Positions 53,869 to 62,713 of a stretch of 64,000 bases of DNA are shown piece after piece (position 1 is the first letter of the stretch; the number at the start of each line of letters is the position of its first letter). This DNA comes from Methylocella sp. (GTDB lineage Bacteria > Pseudomonadota > Alphaproteobacteria > Rhizobiales > Beijerinckiaceae), in the NCBI GenBank assembly GCA_037200525.1, contig JBBCGG010000001.1, positions 4,766,501 through 4,830,500 of the forward strand, in the 5' to 3' direction. Under the pieces are notes generated by a model, which had not been told where the DNA came from, ran no database searches, and saw nothing but the letters and a program-made list of their open reading frames with translations. The position numbers and the translations under genes were made by a program.

Positions 53869-54452
53869 ATGAGCGAGAACACGGTCGATGACGACAGCGA
53901 TCCGGCGTATTGGCTGGCCGACGCGATAGTCAAGGAGCGGGCCCTCAATCGGCTCATGGCGGCGCGCAGAGCGGATGATGTCAAATTCGCCAAAACCGCG
54001 CACCGATGGGCCCTGCGCGTTGTGGGTGGCTGTGCCGCTCTTGATCCTGTGGCTGCTTTGGGATTACCGGCACGACTGGCGAACCATTGTCGTCTATTTT
54101 TTGATCTATGGCATGGCCGGCGCGGGCTATGAATTTGAAAATGATCATGGGAAGCGCCGCAGACTAATCACAGCAGAGGAAAACGCGCGGCTCTCGGAAG
54201 ACGAACAGCGAGTTATCGCCAGTCTTAAGGCCGACATCCCGAAAGTCATCGCGGCATCGTCCCCCGAATCTGTCGCCCATTTGCGAGCGATTGCCGCGGA
54301 AATCTGTCGCCCATTTGCGAGCGATTGCCGCGGACCCCAAAGTGGACCTCACATCGGGTTTCGCGTCCAAGGAAGCCAAGGCCCGAAGCGATGCAATCAT
54401 CGCAGCGAGAGCGCGGCAAGCAGCATCCGGCGGGCGCGGTGGGCCGTCGTAA
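53869..54452 (+). pseudogene. Membrane protein gene broken by an indel and a 34-bp tandem duplication
   Basis: The gene begins at 53869 (SENTVDDDSDPAYWLADAIV). Near 54015 the frame shifts into ALWVAVPLLILWLLWDYRHD and VVYFLIYGMAGAGYEF (two hydrophobic segments), then a helical tail. At 54301 an exact 34-bp duplication shifts the frame again. Removing it restores SVAHLRAIAADPKVDLTSGF, continuing to a stop at 54450-54452. The original protein was about 180 residues with one or two membrane helices. Its role is unknown. Confidence 0.7.
54267..54334 (+). repeat. Perfect 34-bp tandem duplication
   Basis: Copy 1 at 54267-54300 and copy 2 at 54301-54334 are identical (AATCTGTCGCCCATTTGCGA and 14 further bases). 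Identity indicates a very recent event or an assembly artefact. It lies inside the broken membrane-protein gene. Confidence 0.92.
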
Positions 54453-54624
54453 GCGCGCTCAACGCTTGCCCGCCGATGTATTCAGCGGCATGTGTCCCTT
54501 GCAGAGGCTGTTTGATTATGGGGACGGTGACTACGGCCGTCTCAATGCCACAGGGTTCGAGGGTTGTCTTCGACACGATCCTTTGAAGCGGGCTGAGCTG
54601 AACGCGGAAAGGATCGACATCTAG
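54391..54624 (+). CDS. Small hypothetical protein overlapping the pseudogene end
   Basis: A 77-residue reading from ATG 54391: basic start (QSSQRERGKQHPAGAVGRRK) then LPADVFSGMCPLQRLFDYGD and GRLNATGFEGCLRHDPLKRA. It overlaps the tail of the previous gene by 62 bases in another frame. The composition is natural; no family recognised. Confidence 0.45.
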   Translation: MQSSQRERGKQHPAGAVGRRKRAQRLPADVFSGMCPLQRLFDYGDGDYGRLNATGFEGCLRHDPLKRAELNAERIDI

Positions 54625-54861
54625 CGTGCGGCCTGCGCCGGACCTATTGGGGGGAAAGTTGGGCTATCCTGGCGCGTGCAATTTCAACAGCCTTGTCTTT
54701 GCGCAGTGCTCGCTGCAGCAAGAAACTGCCCGACATCACGATGTGCGGCGCGTAGCGGCGAAAGCTACAGTCGTAACGACTTTGATTGGCGCTGAAACCC
54801 TCATGTCATGAAGACGCGGTCATGTAGGCCAGAACCTTCAATATCAGGAATGGTAGACCGT

Positions 54862-56181
54862 ATGAAAATTCTCATCGTATCCACTCCCGCAATCGGCCAC
54901 ATAAATCCGCTTCTTGGCATCGGGCGTGTCTTGATAGCGGAAGGCCACGACGTAGCGGTGTTATCCGGAAGCGTTATGCGCACCCGGATCGAGGCCATCG
55001 GCGCTACGTTCCGCGCGCTACCCGAAAAAGCGGATATTGATTTGCGGAATATTGCTGAGGCGTTTCCTGAGATCAAAACTCTATCTCCGGGACCGGAACT
55101 GTCGCGCTTTTACTTCGAGCGCGTCTTCATAGATCCGAGTATCCCGCAGCGTGAGGGCATTCGGCAGGTGCTGCGTGATTTCCCAGCCGATGTCATCATT
55201 GCAGGCAGTCTCTTTCTTGGCGCTCTTTTGATGCTGCTTGGCCCGCGATCTGATCGTCCAGCCATCGTCATTTGTGGGACAACCCCGCTGTTGTGGCATC
55301 GAGATGATGGAGCGCCACTAGTCTCCACCTTACCGCCTGCAGCCAGCGACGCCCAGCGGCGGGAGTACGCTGCACTCTCCGAAGGATACTCTAAGGACTT
55401 CACGATGCCTGTTGGTGAATACTTGAACAGATGTCTAGCCGCGATTGGCATCGCGCCGCTGTCGATGGACATTTTGGACGCCATCGTCTCTCGTCCCGAT
55501 GGCTATCTGCAGTTGACGGTTCCAAGCTTTGAGTTCCCGCGAAAGGATATCCCCGCTTCTGTGCATTTCATCGGCGCTCTTCCCATCGTTCCAAATCAAG
55601 CGCCGCTTCCGTCATGGGCGAACGAGTTGGATGGTTCGCGCAAAGTCGTGCTGGTTACGCAAGGAACACAAGCCAATCACGATTTTGGCCAATTAATCAT
55701 TCCAACGCTGGCCGCGCTCGCAAATGAGCCTGATCTCCTCGTTGTGGCCACCGCCGGCGGTCGTCCCGTCGACGCCATACCCGGCCCAATTCCGAGCAAT
55801 GCGCGGCTGGCTAGCTATTTGCCGTTCGAATGGGCGCTGGCAAAGGCCGACTTATTCGTCACCAATGGCGGTTACGGCAGCGTCAATCAAGCGTTAAGCT
55901 TTGGCGTGCCCCTTGTCACGGCGGGAGTGACTGAAGACAAAGGGATTGTTGGCGCCCGCGTCGCATGGTCCGGGGTCGGTATAAATCTCGCGACCAACGA
56001 ACCGACGCCGGACGCGTTGCTTGAGGCGGTCCGGGCTGTCTTGGACGAGCCGAACTATAAGGCGCACGCGTTGGCCATGGCCAAGGAATTCGCCAGCATC
56101 GACACGCGATCCGAGATCCTCAGGATTCTCGAACAGGTCTCCGGTATTCCAGGCGTAGATAAAGGCCGTCGCATAGCCTAG
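54862..56181 (+). CDS. GT1-family glycosyltransferase (MGT/UGT type)
   Basis: A 439-residue GT-B enzyme. N-terminal fold start MKILIVSTPAIGHINPLLGI, then a variable acceptor-binding half. The C-terminal nucleotide-sugar half has VVLVTQGTQANHDFGQLIIP, LASYLPFEWALAKADLFVTN and GGYGSVNQALSFGVPLVTAG, the MGT-like signature. ATG 54862 is chosen because the fold begins there; 54850 and 54808 are alternatives. Such enzymes add a sugar to small lipophilic acceptors (macrolides, flavonoids, sterols). The gene is intact among decayed neighbours and may have arrived by transfer. Confidence 0.88.
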   Translation: MKILIVSTPAIGHINPLLGIGRVLIAEGHDVAVLSGSVMRTRIEAIGATFRALPEKADIDLRNIAEAFPEIKTLSPGPELSRFYFERVFIDPSIPQREGIRQVLRDFPADVIIAGSLFLGALLMLLGPRSDRPAIVICGTTPLLWHRDDGAPLVSTLPPAASDAQRREYAALSEGYSKDFTMPVGEYLNRCLAAIGIAPLSMDILDAIVSRPDGYLQLTVPSFEFPRKDIPASVHFIGALPIVPNQAPLPSWANELDGSRKVVLVTQGTQANHDFGQLIIPTLAALANEPDLLVVATAGGRPVDAIPGPIPSNARLASYLPFEWALAKADLFVTNGGYGSVNQALSFGVPLVTAGVTEDKGIVGARVAWSGVGINLATNEPTPDALLEAVRAVLDEPNYKAHALAMAKEFASIDTRSEILRILEQVSGIPGVDKGRRIA

Positions 56182-56605
56182 CCAATCGGGGCTATGATCA
56201 CGCTAACCCGTAGTCGGCCTGCGTCGTTAAAAAGCTCTGCTCGATGGCGGGCCCTATCGTACCGGCTATGCCGGGCGCGTCGGTGGCCGGCGTGTATATG
56301 TTGACCTGTCCGACGTTGACCTCGTTGGAGTGATTATTGGTCACTGCATGGCTCGCATGGACACATGAGCCCCGCACGCTCGGTTCGAGAGATCCACTTG
56401 GGATTATGCTGATCTAACCAAGTCAGACATCGCGCGACAGGCCCAGCCTCCACGAATCGCAATACCGCTCGCTGAAATTGGCCAGCTTAACGATCATGCC
56501 AGTGTTTAATCGGTTAGACATGAAGGCCTGACGTTGGCTGCGGCGCAAATTCGCGTTTCGCGAAAGCCGCCTTCGCTGCCCTAGAACGACAGTTCGCGAA
56601 GCCGC
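56182..56605. other. Intergenic region, no gene seen
   Basis: About 420 bases between the glycosyltransferase and the GcrA-like gene. Fragmentary readings on both strands lack domains. No repeat or RNA gene recognised. Confidence 0.45.
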
Positions 56606-56911
56606 TCAAGCGCTATGGTGCGAAGATCCTCGACACCGAGCGCCGGCGTCTTTTGCGGGGAAGCGCGCCGCCGCGTCTGTGACGGTCGCGAAAGAGCGGC
56701 ATGAAACGGCGCAATAACTCTGTGCGGCGCAGCCATGCCTAGCGCTCTGCCGGGTCACGGGCTCCGCGCAAAACAGATGCCTTCCCCGATCGCCTTCATC
56801 GACAGGCCATTTGCACTGCCCTTCGCCAAGCGCCGTCAACACTTTGAGGGGCCCGACCGCGCTCGGATCGAAAAGCCGCGTTGATGGCGGGCTGGATCGC
56901 TCTCGTTCCAT
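56606..56911 (-). CDS. GcrA-like small protein
   Basis: A 101-residue protein from ATG 56911. The centre (LKVLTALGEGQCKWPVDEGD then RGRHLFCAEPV) matches the zinc-knuckle-like C-terminal half of GcrA cell-cycle regulators, where CKWP is followed by FC and YCA (here QSYCAVSCRS). The N-terminal HTH of full GcrA is missing. Short GcrA-like proteins are common beside phage structural genes in alphaproteobacteria. It follows the phage-type gene at 56927 by 15 bases on the same strand. The C-terminus may be altered by a frameshift. Confidence 0.5.
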   Translation of the reverse strand: MERERSSPPSTRLFDPSAVGPLKVLTALGEGQCKWPVDEGDRGRHLFCAEPVTRQSARHGCAAQSYCAVSCRSFATVTDAAARFPAKDAGARCRGSSHHSA

Positions 56912-56926
56912 TTGATCGATCAACAA

Positions 56927-58916
56927 TTACCTCCCCGCCAATAAAACCCCCACCGAGCTGCCCGGCGCCGATGCGCGGAACTGCTGGGCCGGCTGCGCTG
57001 GCGCTTCTCGCTTCGTGCCGAGCAGCGCCGCAATGGCGCTCCCGGCCGTCGGAGGGTTGAACCCGTGCTGCAGCCATTGGTTGCCGAGATATGCCTGAAT
57101 CGGACGGGACATGATAAGGCGTCCGATCCCCGCCGGCACTGCTGCCCCGAGCGCGGAGCCAACCGCCGCGCCAACCGGTCCAGCACCTAAAAACCCCGCC
57201 GTTCCGCCGCCGGCGCCCAAACCGCCGGAAAGAAGATGCATTGCATAAGCGCGGCCAGCCGTACCCGAATCGGGCAGCGGCTTTAGCGCGGCTTCTCCAG
57301 AGCGAGCGAGATCAGCAAAATCGCCGATGCCTTGAGCGTAATCTAGCCGGTTATTCCCCCTCGCAACGACGCTCTTGATCTGCGTCGGGGAGACGTAGCC
57401 TTGCGCGCCGCGCGCCCCGCCGCCGACGGCTGCATTCGCAATGTCTTTCAAGTTCCCCCATTGGCGTCGCGCATCCTGCCACGCCTGCGCGTCGTCGGGC
57501 GAGATCGAGCGCGTAGCAGCATCGTCAAGCGCATCGCGAATGCCGCGATAAGCGGTCGAAAGGTTGCGGGTCGGACATGCGAACGCTATCCGCCATATTG
57601 CCGGCGCGCGAGCGCGTGGCTTGGTACACGTCGCCAGGCAGCGCGCCGTTGCGGTCCGGTTCAGCAAATCGTCAATGATATTGCCGACGTCCGGTGCGCG
57701 TTGGCTCGGCGCAGTCGTGCGCTCATAATTGCCAAGCGTCGTCTGAAAATCGTTCGCGAGCTGCGGATCGGCGGCCACAGTGTTCCGCGCCGAAAGGTCG
57801 TCGAACACGCTACCGAGATCCCTGAACCCGCGGTTAAGAACGTCGTCGGTCGCCAGCGGCGCGTTGATGCCAGCGCGCCGCAGAAGCGCTCCGGTAAATG
57901 CGCGCCCCGTCCTGTCATTGGTTGGGCCCGAGCCGCCTCCGCCAGGAACTTGGGTTGCGGCTGACTCGATCCGCTGCAAATTCTCACTTCCGGTGCGCTG
58001 TCCTGCCGTCATCGGGATATTCTCGGCGTCGAGTACGGCGATCGCCGGATCAAGCGCGGCGGGGCGCGCAAATGGCGTTACAACCTTGCTGACCGCGCTA
58101 GCGGCCAGCGGCAATGCGCCGCCGAAAATCTCGCCCATGCCGGCGCCACGGCTGGCGTCGGACAGCACTTGCGGCAAGTTCGTGTAATCCGGCGAGCTTA
58201 CGGCGCCCCTGAACACCGCCAAGCGTTCCGCCGACGCCCGCCCCAATTGCCGCTTTGCCGAGAGCGCCGGCGCCTTGCGCGGCGGCCTCGATCGGGCCAA
58301 GCGGGAGCGCCAGGCCGGTTGCAGTCGCTCCAGCGGCGTTTGCGGCCGAAGCAACAAGCGGATGCTCTTTCTCGAAAGCCGCGCTCTTCGCGCGCTCGGC
58401 CTCAAGGTTGCCAGAATAATCGCCAAAGTTGCCGCCAACGCCGGTTAGCGCGCTAAAGCCAGCGGCGATGCGCGGCGATAGCCCGAGCGACGCGCCTTGA
58501 TTGGCTTCGCGCAGCACATTCGCCGCGCCGCCGAGATCCGCGCCGAGATCGCGCACGGGGCCGTCCGACGCCTCTTCCGGCGAGCGCAATTGCGTGTCGT
58601 CGACAAGCGGGGCCTGCTGCGGAACGATCGAAGAGAAAGATGCATAGGGATCGGCGGCAGCTGGCTTCCCAACGATCGAGGAAAATGATGCGTAAGGGTC
58701 CACGGCCGGAGCCGCAGGCTGCGAAGGAGAGCCTTGAGGTGCCGAAGGCTGCGGGGCTGGCGCACCAAGCGTTGATGGCGTCGCCGAGGAAGGCGCAAAC
58801 GCAGATGGCGTGACGCCGCTCGGATCCGAAGCCGCCAGCAGCGCGAGGGGCGACATTCCAGGCGCATAATATCGCCGCGCAATAGAGCCGTCGGGGGTTT
58901 GGGCATCGATCGGCAT
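56927..58916 (-). pseudogene. Phage virion/DNA-ejection-like protein, multiply frameshifted
   Basis: From ATG 58916 the protein has an Ala/Pro/Ser-rich start with an internal repeat (DPYASFSSIV occurs twice). It continues with NVLREANQGASLGLSPRIAA and Gly/Ala-rich helical stretches. At about 58200 the frame shifts into LPQVLSDASRGAGMGEIFGG. A compensating pair of shifts between about 57580 and 57660 garbles some 25 residues before LSTAYRGIRDALDDAATRSI. The end is a Gly-rich membrane-like segment (AGFLGAGPVGAAVGSALGAA) before YLGNQWLQHGF. The architecture suits a podovirus-type internal virion protein. Function is inferred from composition only. Confidence 0.6.
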
Positions 58917-59072
58917 TGGCGTTGACCTCTGGAGAGGAGCGCCGACGCGGACGGCGATTGATCGTTTGTGAGACGCTAAACGCGCCATCTTTAGCACAGT
59001 GTGATCGAAATGTCAAGTTCTCAAGGCTGATGAGGTTTCAGGGTGGGACAAGTAGTGAAGAGATTTTGGCTC

Positions 59073-59912
59073 CTAGGCTCAGGACCTATTAAATTTGCCT
59101 GAGATGTGATTCCTGGTCTCCGCATGGGGAGGCTGGGATGAGTGATTTGTTTTTGTTGGGCGAGCGGCAGATGGCGCGGCTTGCGCCGCATTTTCCTCTG
59201 TCGCATGGCGTTCCGCGGGTTGACGACCGTCGGGTGGTCAGCGGAATCGTCTATGTGATCCGCAACGGCCTGCAATGGAAAGATACGCCCAAGGATTACG
59301 GGCCGCACAAGACGCTTTACAATCGCTTCATCCGCTGGAGCCGGCTCGGCGTCTTCGACCGCATATTCGCCGCGCTCGCTGGCGAAGGTCCAAAGCCCGA
59401 GCGCATCATGATCGACGCCACGCATCTGAAGGCGCATCGCACAGCGGCGAGCCTGCTCAAAAAGGGGCTCTTCCCCGCCGTATCGGGCGCACGAAAGGCG
59501 GGCTGAACTCGAAGCTCCACGCCGTCTGCGACGAAGCCGGAAAACCGATCATCCTGCTGCTTAACGAAGGCCAGATGAGCGACCATAGGGGCGCGCGGCT
59601 TCTGGCCGATACGCTGCGCCTGCCTCGGCGCTGATCGCCGACAGGGGCTACGACAGCAACTGGTTCCGCGCCGCGCTGAAGGCCAGGGGCGTCGAGCCCT
59701 GCATCCCGCCAACCAGAGGCCGCAAAGCGCCGCTCCACTATGACAGGACGCTTTATCGAACGCGCCACAGAATCGAGAACCTCTTCGTCAAGCTCAAGGA
59801 CTGGCGGCGCATCGCAACCCGCTATGATCGATGCGCCCATACCTTCTTCTCCGCCATCTGCATCGCCGCCGCCGTCCTCTCTTCTATCTCAATCAATGAG
59901 TCCTGAGCCTAG
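59073..59912 (+). mobile_element. IS5-family insertion sequence, copy 2 (mosaic)
   Basis: The same ends as the copy at 8338-9176: CTAGGCTCAGGAC at 59073-59085 and, inverted, at 59900-59912, with CTAG at both extremes. The first 440 bases and the region 59640-59715 are almost identical to copy 1. Short middle blocks (about 59521-59635 and 59718-59790) are clearly divergent, so the copy looks recombinant. Confidence 0.88.
59138..59900 (+). pseudogene. IS5-family transposase, copy 2, disrupted second frame
   Basis: Frame A (59138-59506) is intact with first Asp IMIDATHLKAH. Frame B reads LNSKLHAVCDEAGKPIILLL but stops at 59634 after a one-base deletion (LADTLRLPRR). The remaining catalytic part (LIADRGYDSNWF, RTLYRTRHRIENLFVKLKDW) continues in another frame, and two extra bases near 59880 change the end (copy 1: CCTCTTCTATC; copy 2: CCTCTCTTCTATC). 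It should be inactive but could be moved by the enzyme from copy 1, as the ends match. Confidence 0.8.
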
Positions 59913-60290
59913 GCTCGCAATTCGACCAAGGCCGCACGGGAGGCCAAGCCGTTACGCGAATTCCTAATAAACCGGTTGCCGCAGCAGATAGCGTGGGAGC
60001 CCTCACGAGCTCTGCAAGAATAAATCTAACGTGCCCTTCAGGAAGTATCGGCCATTTTGCGGCGAGCCCCCGACGTTACGGCCGTAGCTTCTTTTTCCCG
60101 GCGTTGACATGCTGCCGTAGTCCGAAACTGCGCATCCTTTTTTGGAGATCTGAAAGCAATCGCGGACTGCTTTGCGCAGTCTCGCATAAGAGACCAAGGA
60201 GATTGCTGTGGTTTCCAACGCCATTGGAAAGTATGCCGTTTCGATCGTCGAAATTGGCGGGTGGGTAGGCGTTAACGCAGAGACTTCCGC
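59913..60290. other. Gene-poor stretch right of IS5 copy 2
   Basis: About 380 bases with only short, domain-free readings on both strands. Confidence 0.45.
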
Positions 60291-61609
60291 GTGACGATAC
60301 GCGTTAAAACCACTGTGTCCCGTTCTACTTTTTCTGGGCTGATCGACCTGCTGTGCAGCCGGCGTTTCGCGCCTTTGTTCTGGTGCCAGTTCTTTTCCGC
60401 GTTCAACGATAATTTCGTACGCAACATGCTGGCCATGCTGATCCTGTTCCGGCTCGGCGAAAGGGCTGGCGTGTTCATCACGCTCGCCATCGGAATTTTC
60501 ATGCTGCCGTCTCTCATACTCTCCGGCCTAGGCGGCGAAATGGCGGATGCACAGGACAAGGGGCGCCTGGCGCGGGCGCTGAAATTCTCGGAAATCCTCG
60601 TCCAGGCTGTAGCGGGCGATTGGGCTGTGGCAGGCCTCCCTGCCTCTGCTCTATACTGCCCTTTTTGGGCTCGGCGTGATCGGCGCCCTTTTTGGCCCGC
60701 TGAAATATGGCATCCTTCCCGATTGCTTGAAAGCCAAGAACTCATCGCTGGCAATGCGCTTATCGAGGCCGCGACCTTCGTCGCCATTCTTCTCGGGTTG
60801 ATCGCGGGAGGCCTGTCGGCGGCAGGCCGCACGCCGGAAGGAACCATGCTCCAGCTCATGCTCATCCGCCCTCGCCTGCTGGGGTTGCTAGCCTGTTCAT
60901 ACCGTCGACAGAACGCGCCGCCCCTCACTTGCCCCTCAATCCCAATATATTCGCCTCAACAGCCGCATTATTACGCGAGATCAGGCGCGACCCGCAGCTG
61001 TGGAGCCGGAGCCTGGCAGTCTCCTGGTTCTGGATGGTCGGAGCGGTGGCCCTTTCACTCACCCCGGTCGTCATTCGCAACAAGACCGGCGGCGGAATTG
61101 GCGTCGAGACCGCGATCAGCGCGCTCTTCGCGCTCGGCATCGGGATCGGCTCGATCGCGGCGGCGCTGATCGCCCAGGGCCGCATTTTGCTACGCCAGGT
61201 GCCGCTCGCCGCGGTCGGCATGGCGGCGTTCTGGTCGACCTCGGTCTGTCGACCTGGAGCCTCCCTACGGCGAGCGCGGAAGTCGGTGTCGGTGTCTTTT
61301 TCAGTTCGGGCCATCGGCGTCCGCATCGCCGTCGATGTTGTTGGCCTGTCCGGCGCCGGAGGGTTATTCGTCGTGCCGCTGTTTACCGCAATTCAGGTGG
61401 ACGTCGCTTCAGAGCGGCGAGCAAGAGTTGTCGGCGGAGTTAACATCTTGAACTCCGCGCTAATTGTCGGCGGGGTGTTGGCGACCGCCGCGCTGCAAAG
61501 CAAAGTCATCGGCCTCACCGAGCCCGTCCTTCTAGCGAGCCTCGGGGCCTTGACCCTTGGAGCGGCCTTTTATGTCAGCAAATATGTGTCGCGGCGAGTA
61601 TATTACTGA
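60291..61609 (+). pseudogene. MFS transporter domain of an LplT/Aas-type lysophospholipid recycling protein, frameshifted
   Basis: The start (LLCSRRFAPLFWCQFFSAFN then DNFVRNMLAMLILFRLGE) is diagnostic of the LplT-like MFS domain found alone or fused to PlsC and acyl-ACP synthetase (Aas). Frames break near 60640 (LPASALYCPFWARR, expected LYTALFGLGVIGALFGPLKY), near 60890 and near 61240. Intact blocks include LWSRSLAVSWFWMVGAVALS and GLFVVPLFTAIQ plus VASERRARVVGGVNILNSAL. No PlsC or synthetase domain follows. The gene is a decayed lysophospholipid flippase. Confidence 0.75.
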
Positions 61610-62265
61610 CGTAAATCTCTCGCAGGCGGACGACGCCTTTCGGAGGTCCGTTTCGTGGCCGAAACCCGACCCCTAATCCCCGGCAACCGCTACCAGCCGC
61701 GGGCGCGTTCGTTCGACAGACTTAGTCGCCAAGCTTATCCATTTCATGCGAGGAGCGACGCACCCATATCCGGCACATCGGCGAAACGCTTGATCACGAT
61801 GGCGTCTTCAAACTCACCGGATGCCGGGACGCCTGTCCGGGAGAACGCAACGGTGCCGGCCATTCGCTGGGCGTCGCGAACAGCCGCGCCGGCTGTCTGC
61901 CGCTCTTGCGCCTCGCCAGCTACAAGGTTCCCCGCCCTCGCTTCTGATGAACGGGTAGGGCATGGGACCCTGCGAAGTTAGCATCACACAACTCTTGGTC
62001 GACAGCCAGCGAAGTGGTCAGCGCTTCGCTTGTCGGACTGAAAAAAAGGAAAGCATCTCGTGGTGCCGGGATGGCGCAATAGGGCGCTGATAAGGATGTT
62101 TGCCTTGCTGCCCTGGGGGTTGTCGGCTGAGCCTGTTGGCAAAAAGAGCAAGAGAAATTCATGACGACGGCTAGCCGCGAAGCTCGGTTGGACCAACGAG
62201 TTTGCGGTGACTTCGCGACGACGCAATGGAAAAATCATCAAGGATGAGCTTTGCCTGCGGTGGAA
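61610..62265. other. About 650 bases of non-coding or decayed sequence
   Basis: No intact gene. A plus-strand stretch near 61795-61947 reads DGVFKLTGCRDACPGERNGA and stays open for about 50 codons to a stop, which looks like the tail of a lost gene, but it cannot be named. Confidence 0.35.
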
Positions 62266-62713
62266 TCACACCCTACTCGTCGGCCTTTTGTCCTGTTCCA
62301 GGATCCTCAGTCTGTGGTTCGTCAATGGTCCTTTGAAGCGCAGTAGCTTCATCGACAGATCTTGCGGCCAAATATCCCATTCTACGGGCGTCGTGAGCAA
62401 CAGCGGCATGGCTTTGGCGTGGATCGGGCGCACCAGCTCGTTCGAATCCGTCGTCAGAAACGAGAAACAGGCGATGCTCGCGCGTCTCTCCCTTCCGCTC
62501 GCCGGTCCATAGCCGCCAGATCCCGGCAAAGGCGAACAGCGGCCGGCTTTCATCGAGCGCGAACCAGTTCGTGACCTTCGGCCGACTGTCAGTCCATTCG
62601 CAAAACGACGTCGCTGGGCACAAGACAGACTCTTGACCCAGCCTCTTCGATGGTACAACGCAGGGCAAGGCGCCTCGAGGACCTGCTGCAGCGGTCGAAA
62701 AATTCAGCATCAA
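62266..62713 (-). pseudogene. SRAP (HMCES/YedK-type) protein, truncated and frameshifted
   Basis: The minus-strand reading has VLCPATSFCEWTDSRPKVTN and LFAFAGIWRLWTGERKGETR, matching the central SRAP motifs (CLVPADGFYEW and FAFAGLWE). After FLVSDDGF near 62460 the frame shifts to LTTDSNELVRPIHAKAMPLL, the expected C-terminal motif with the active His. The N-terminus carrying the catalytic Cys2 (MCGR) is missing. Intact SRAP proteins crosslink to abasic sites in single-stranded DNA. This copy is dead. Confidence 0.8.

Noticed and set aside
61655-61981. A 108-residue plus-strand reading in the decayed right end
   Set aside because: Low-complexity Arg/Ala/Ser-rich product; a different frame there looks more protein-like but is also incomplete.
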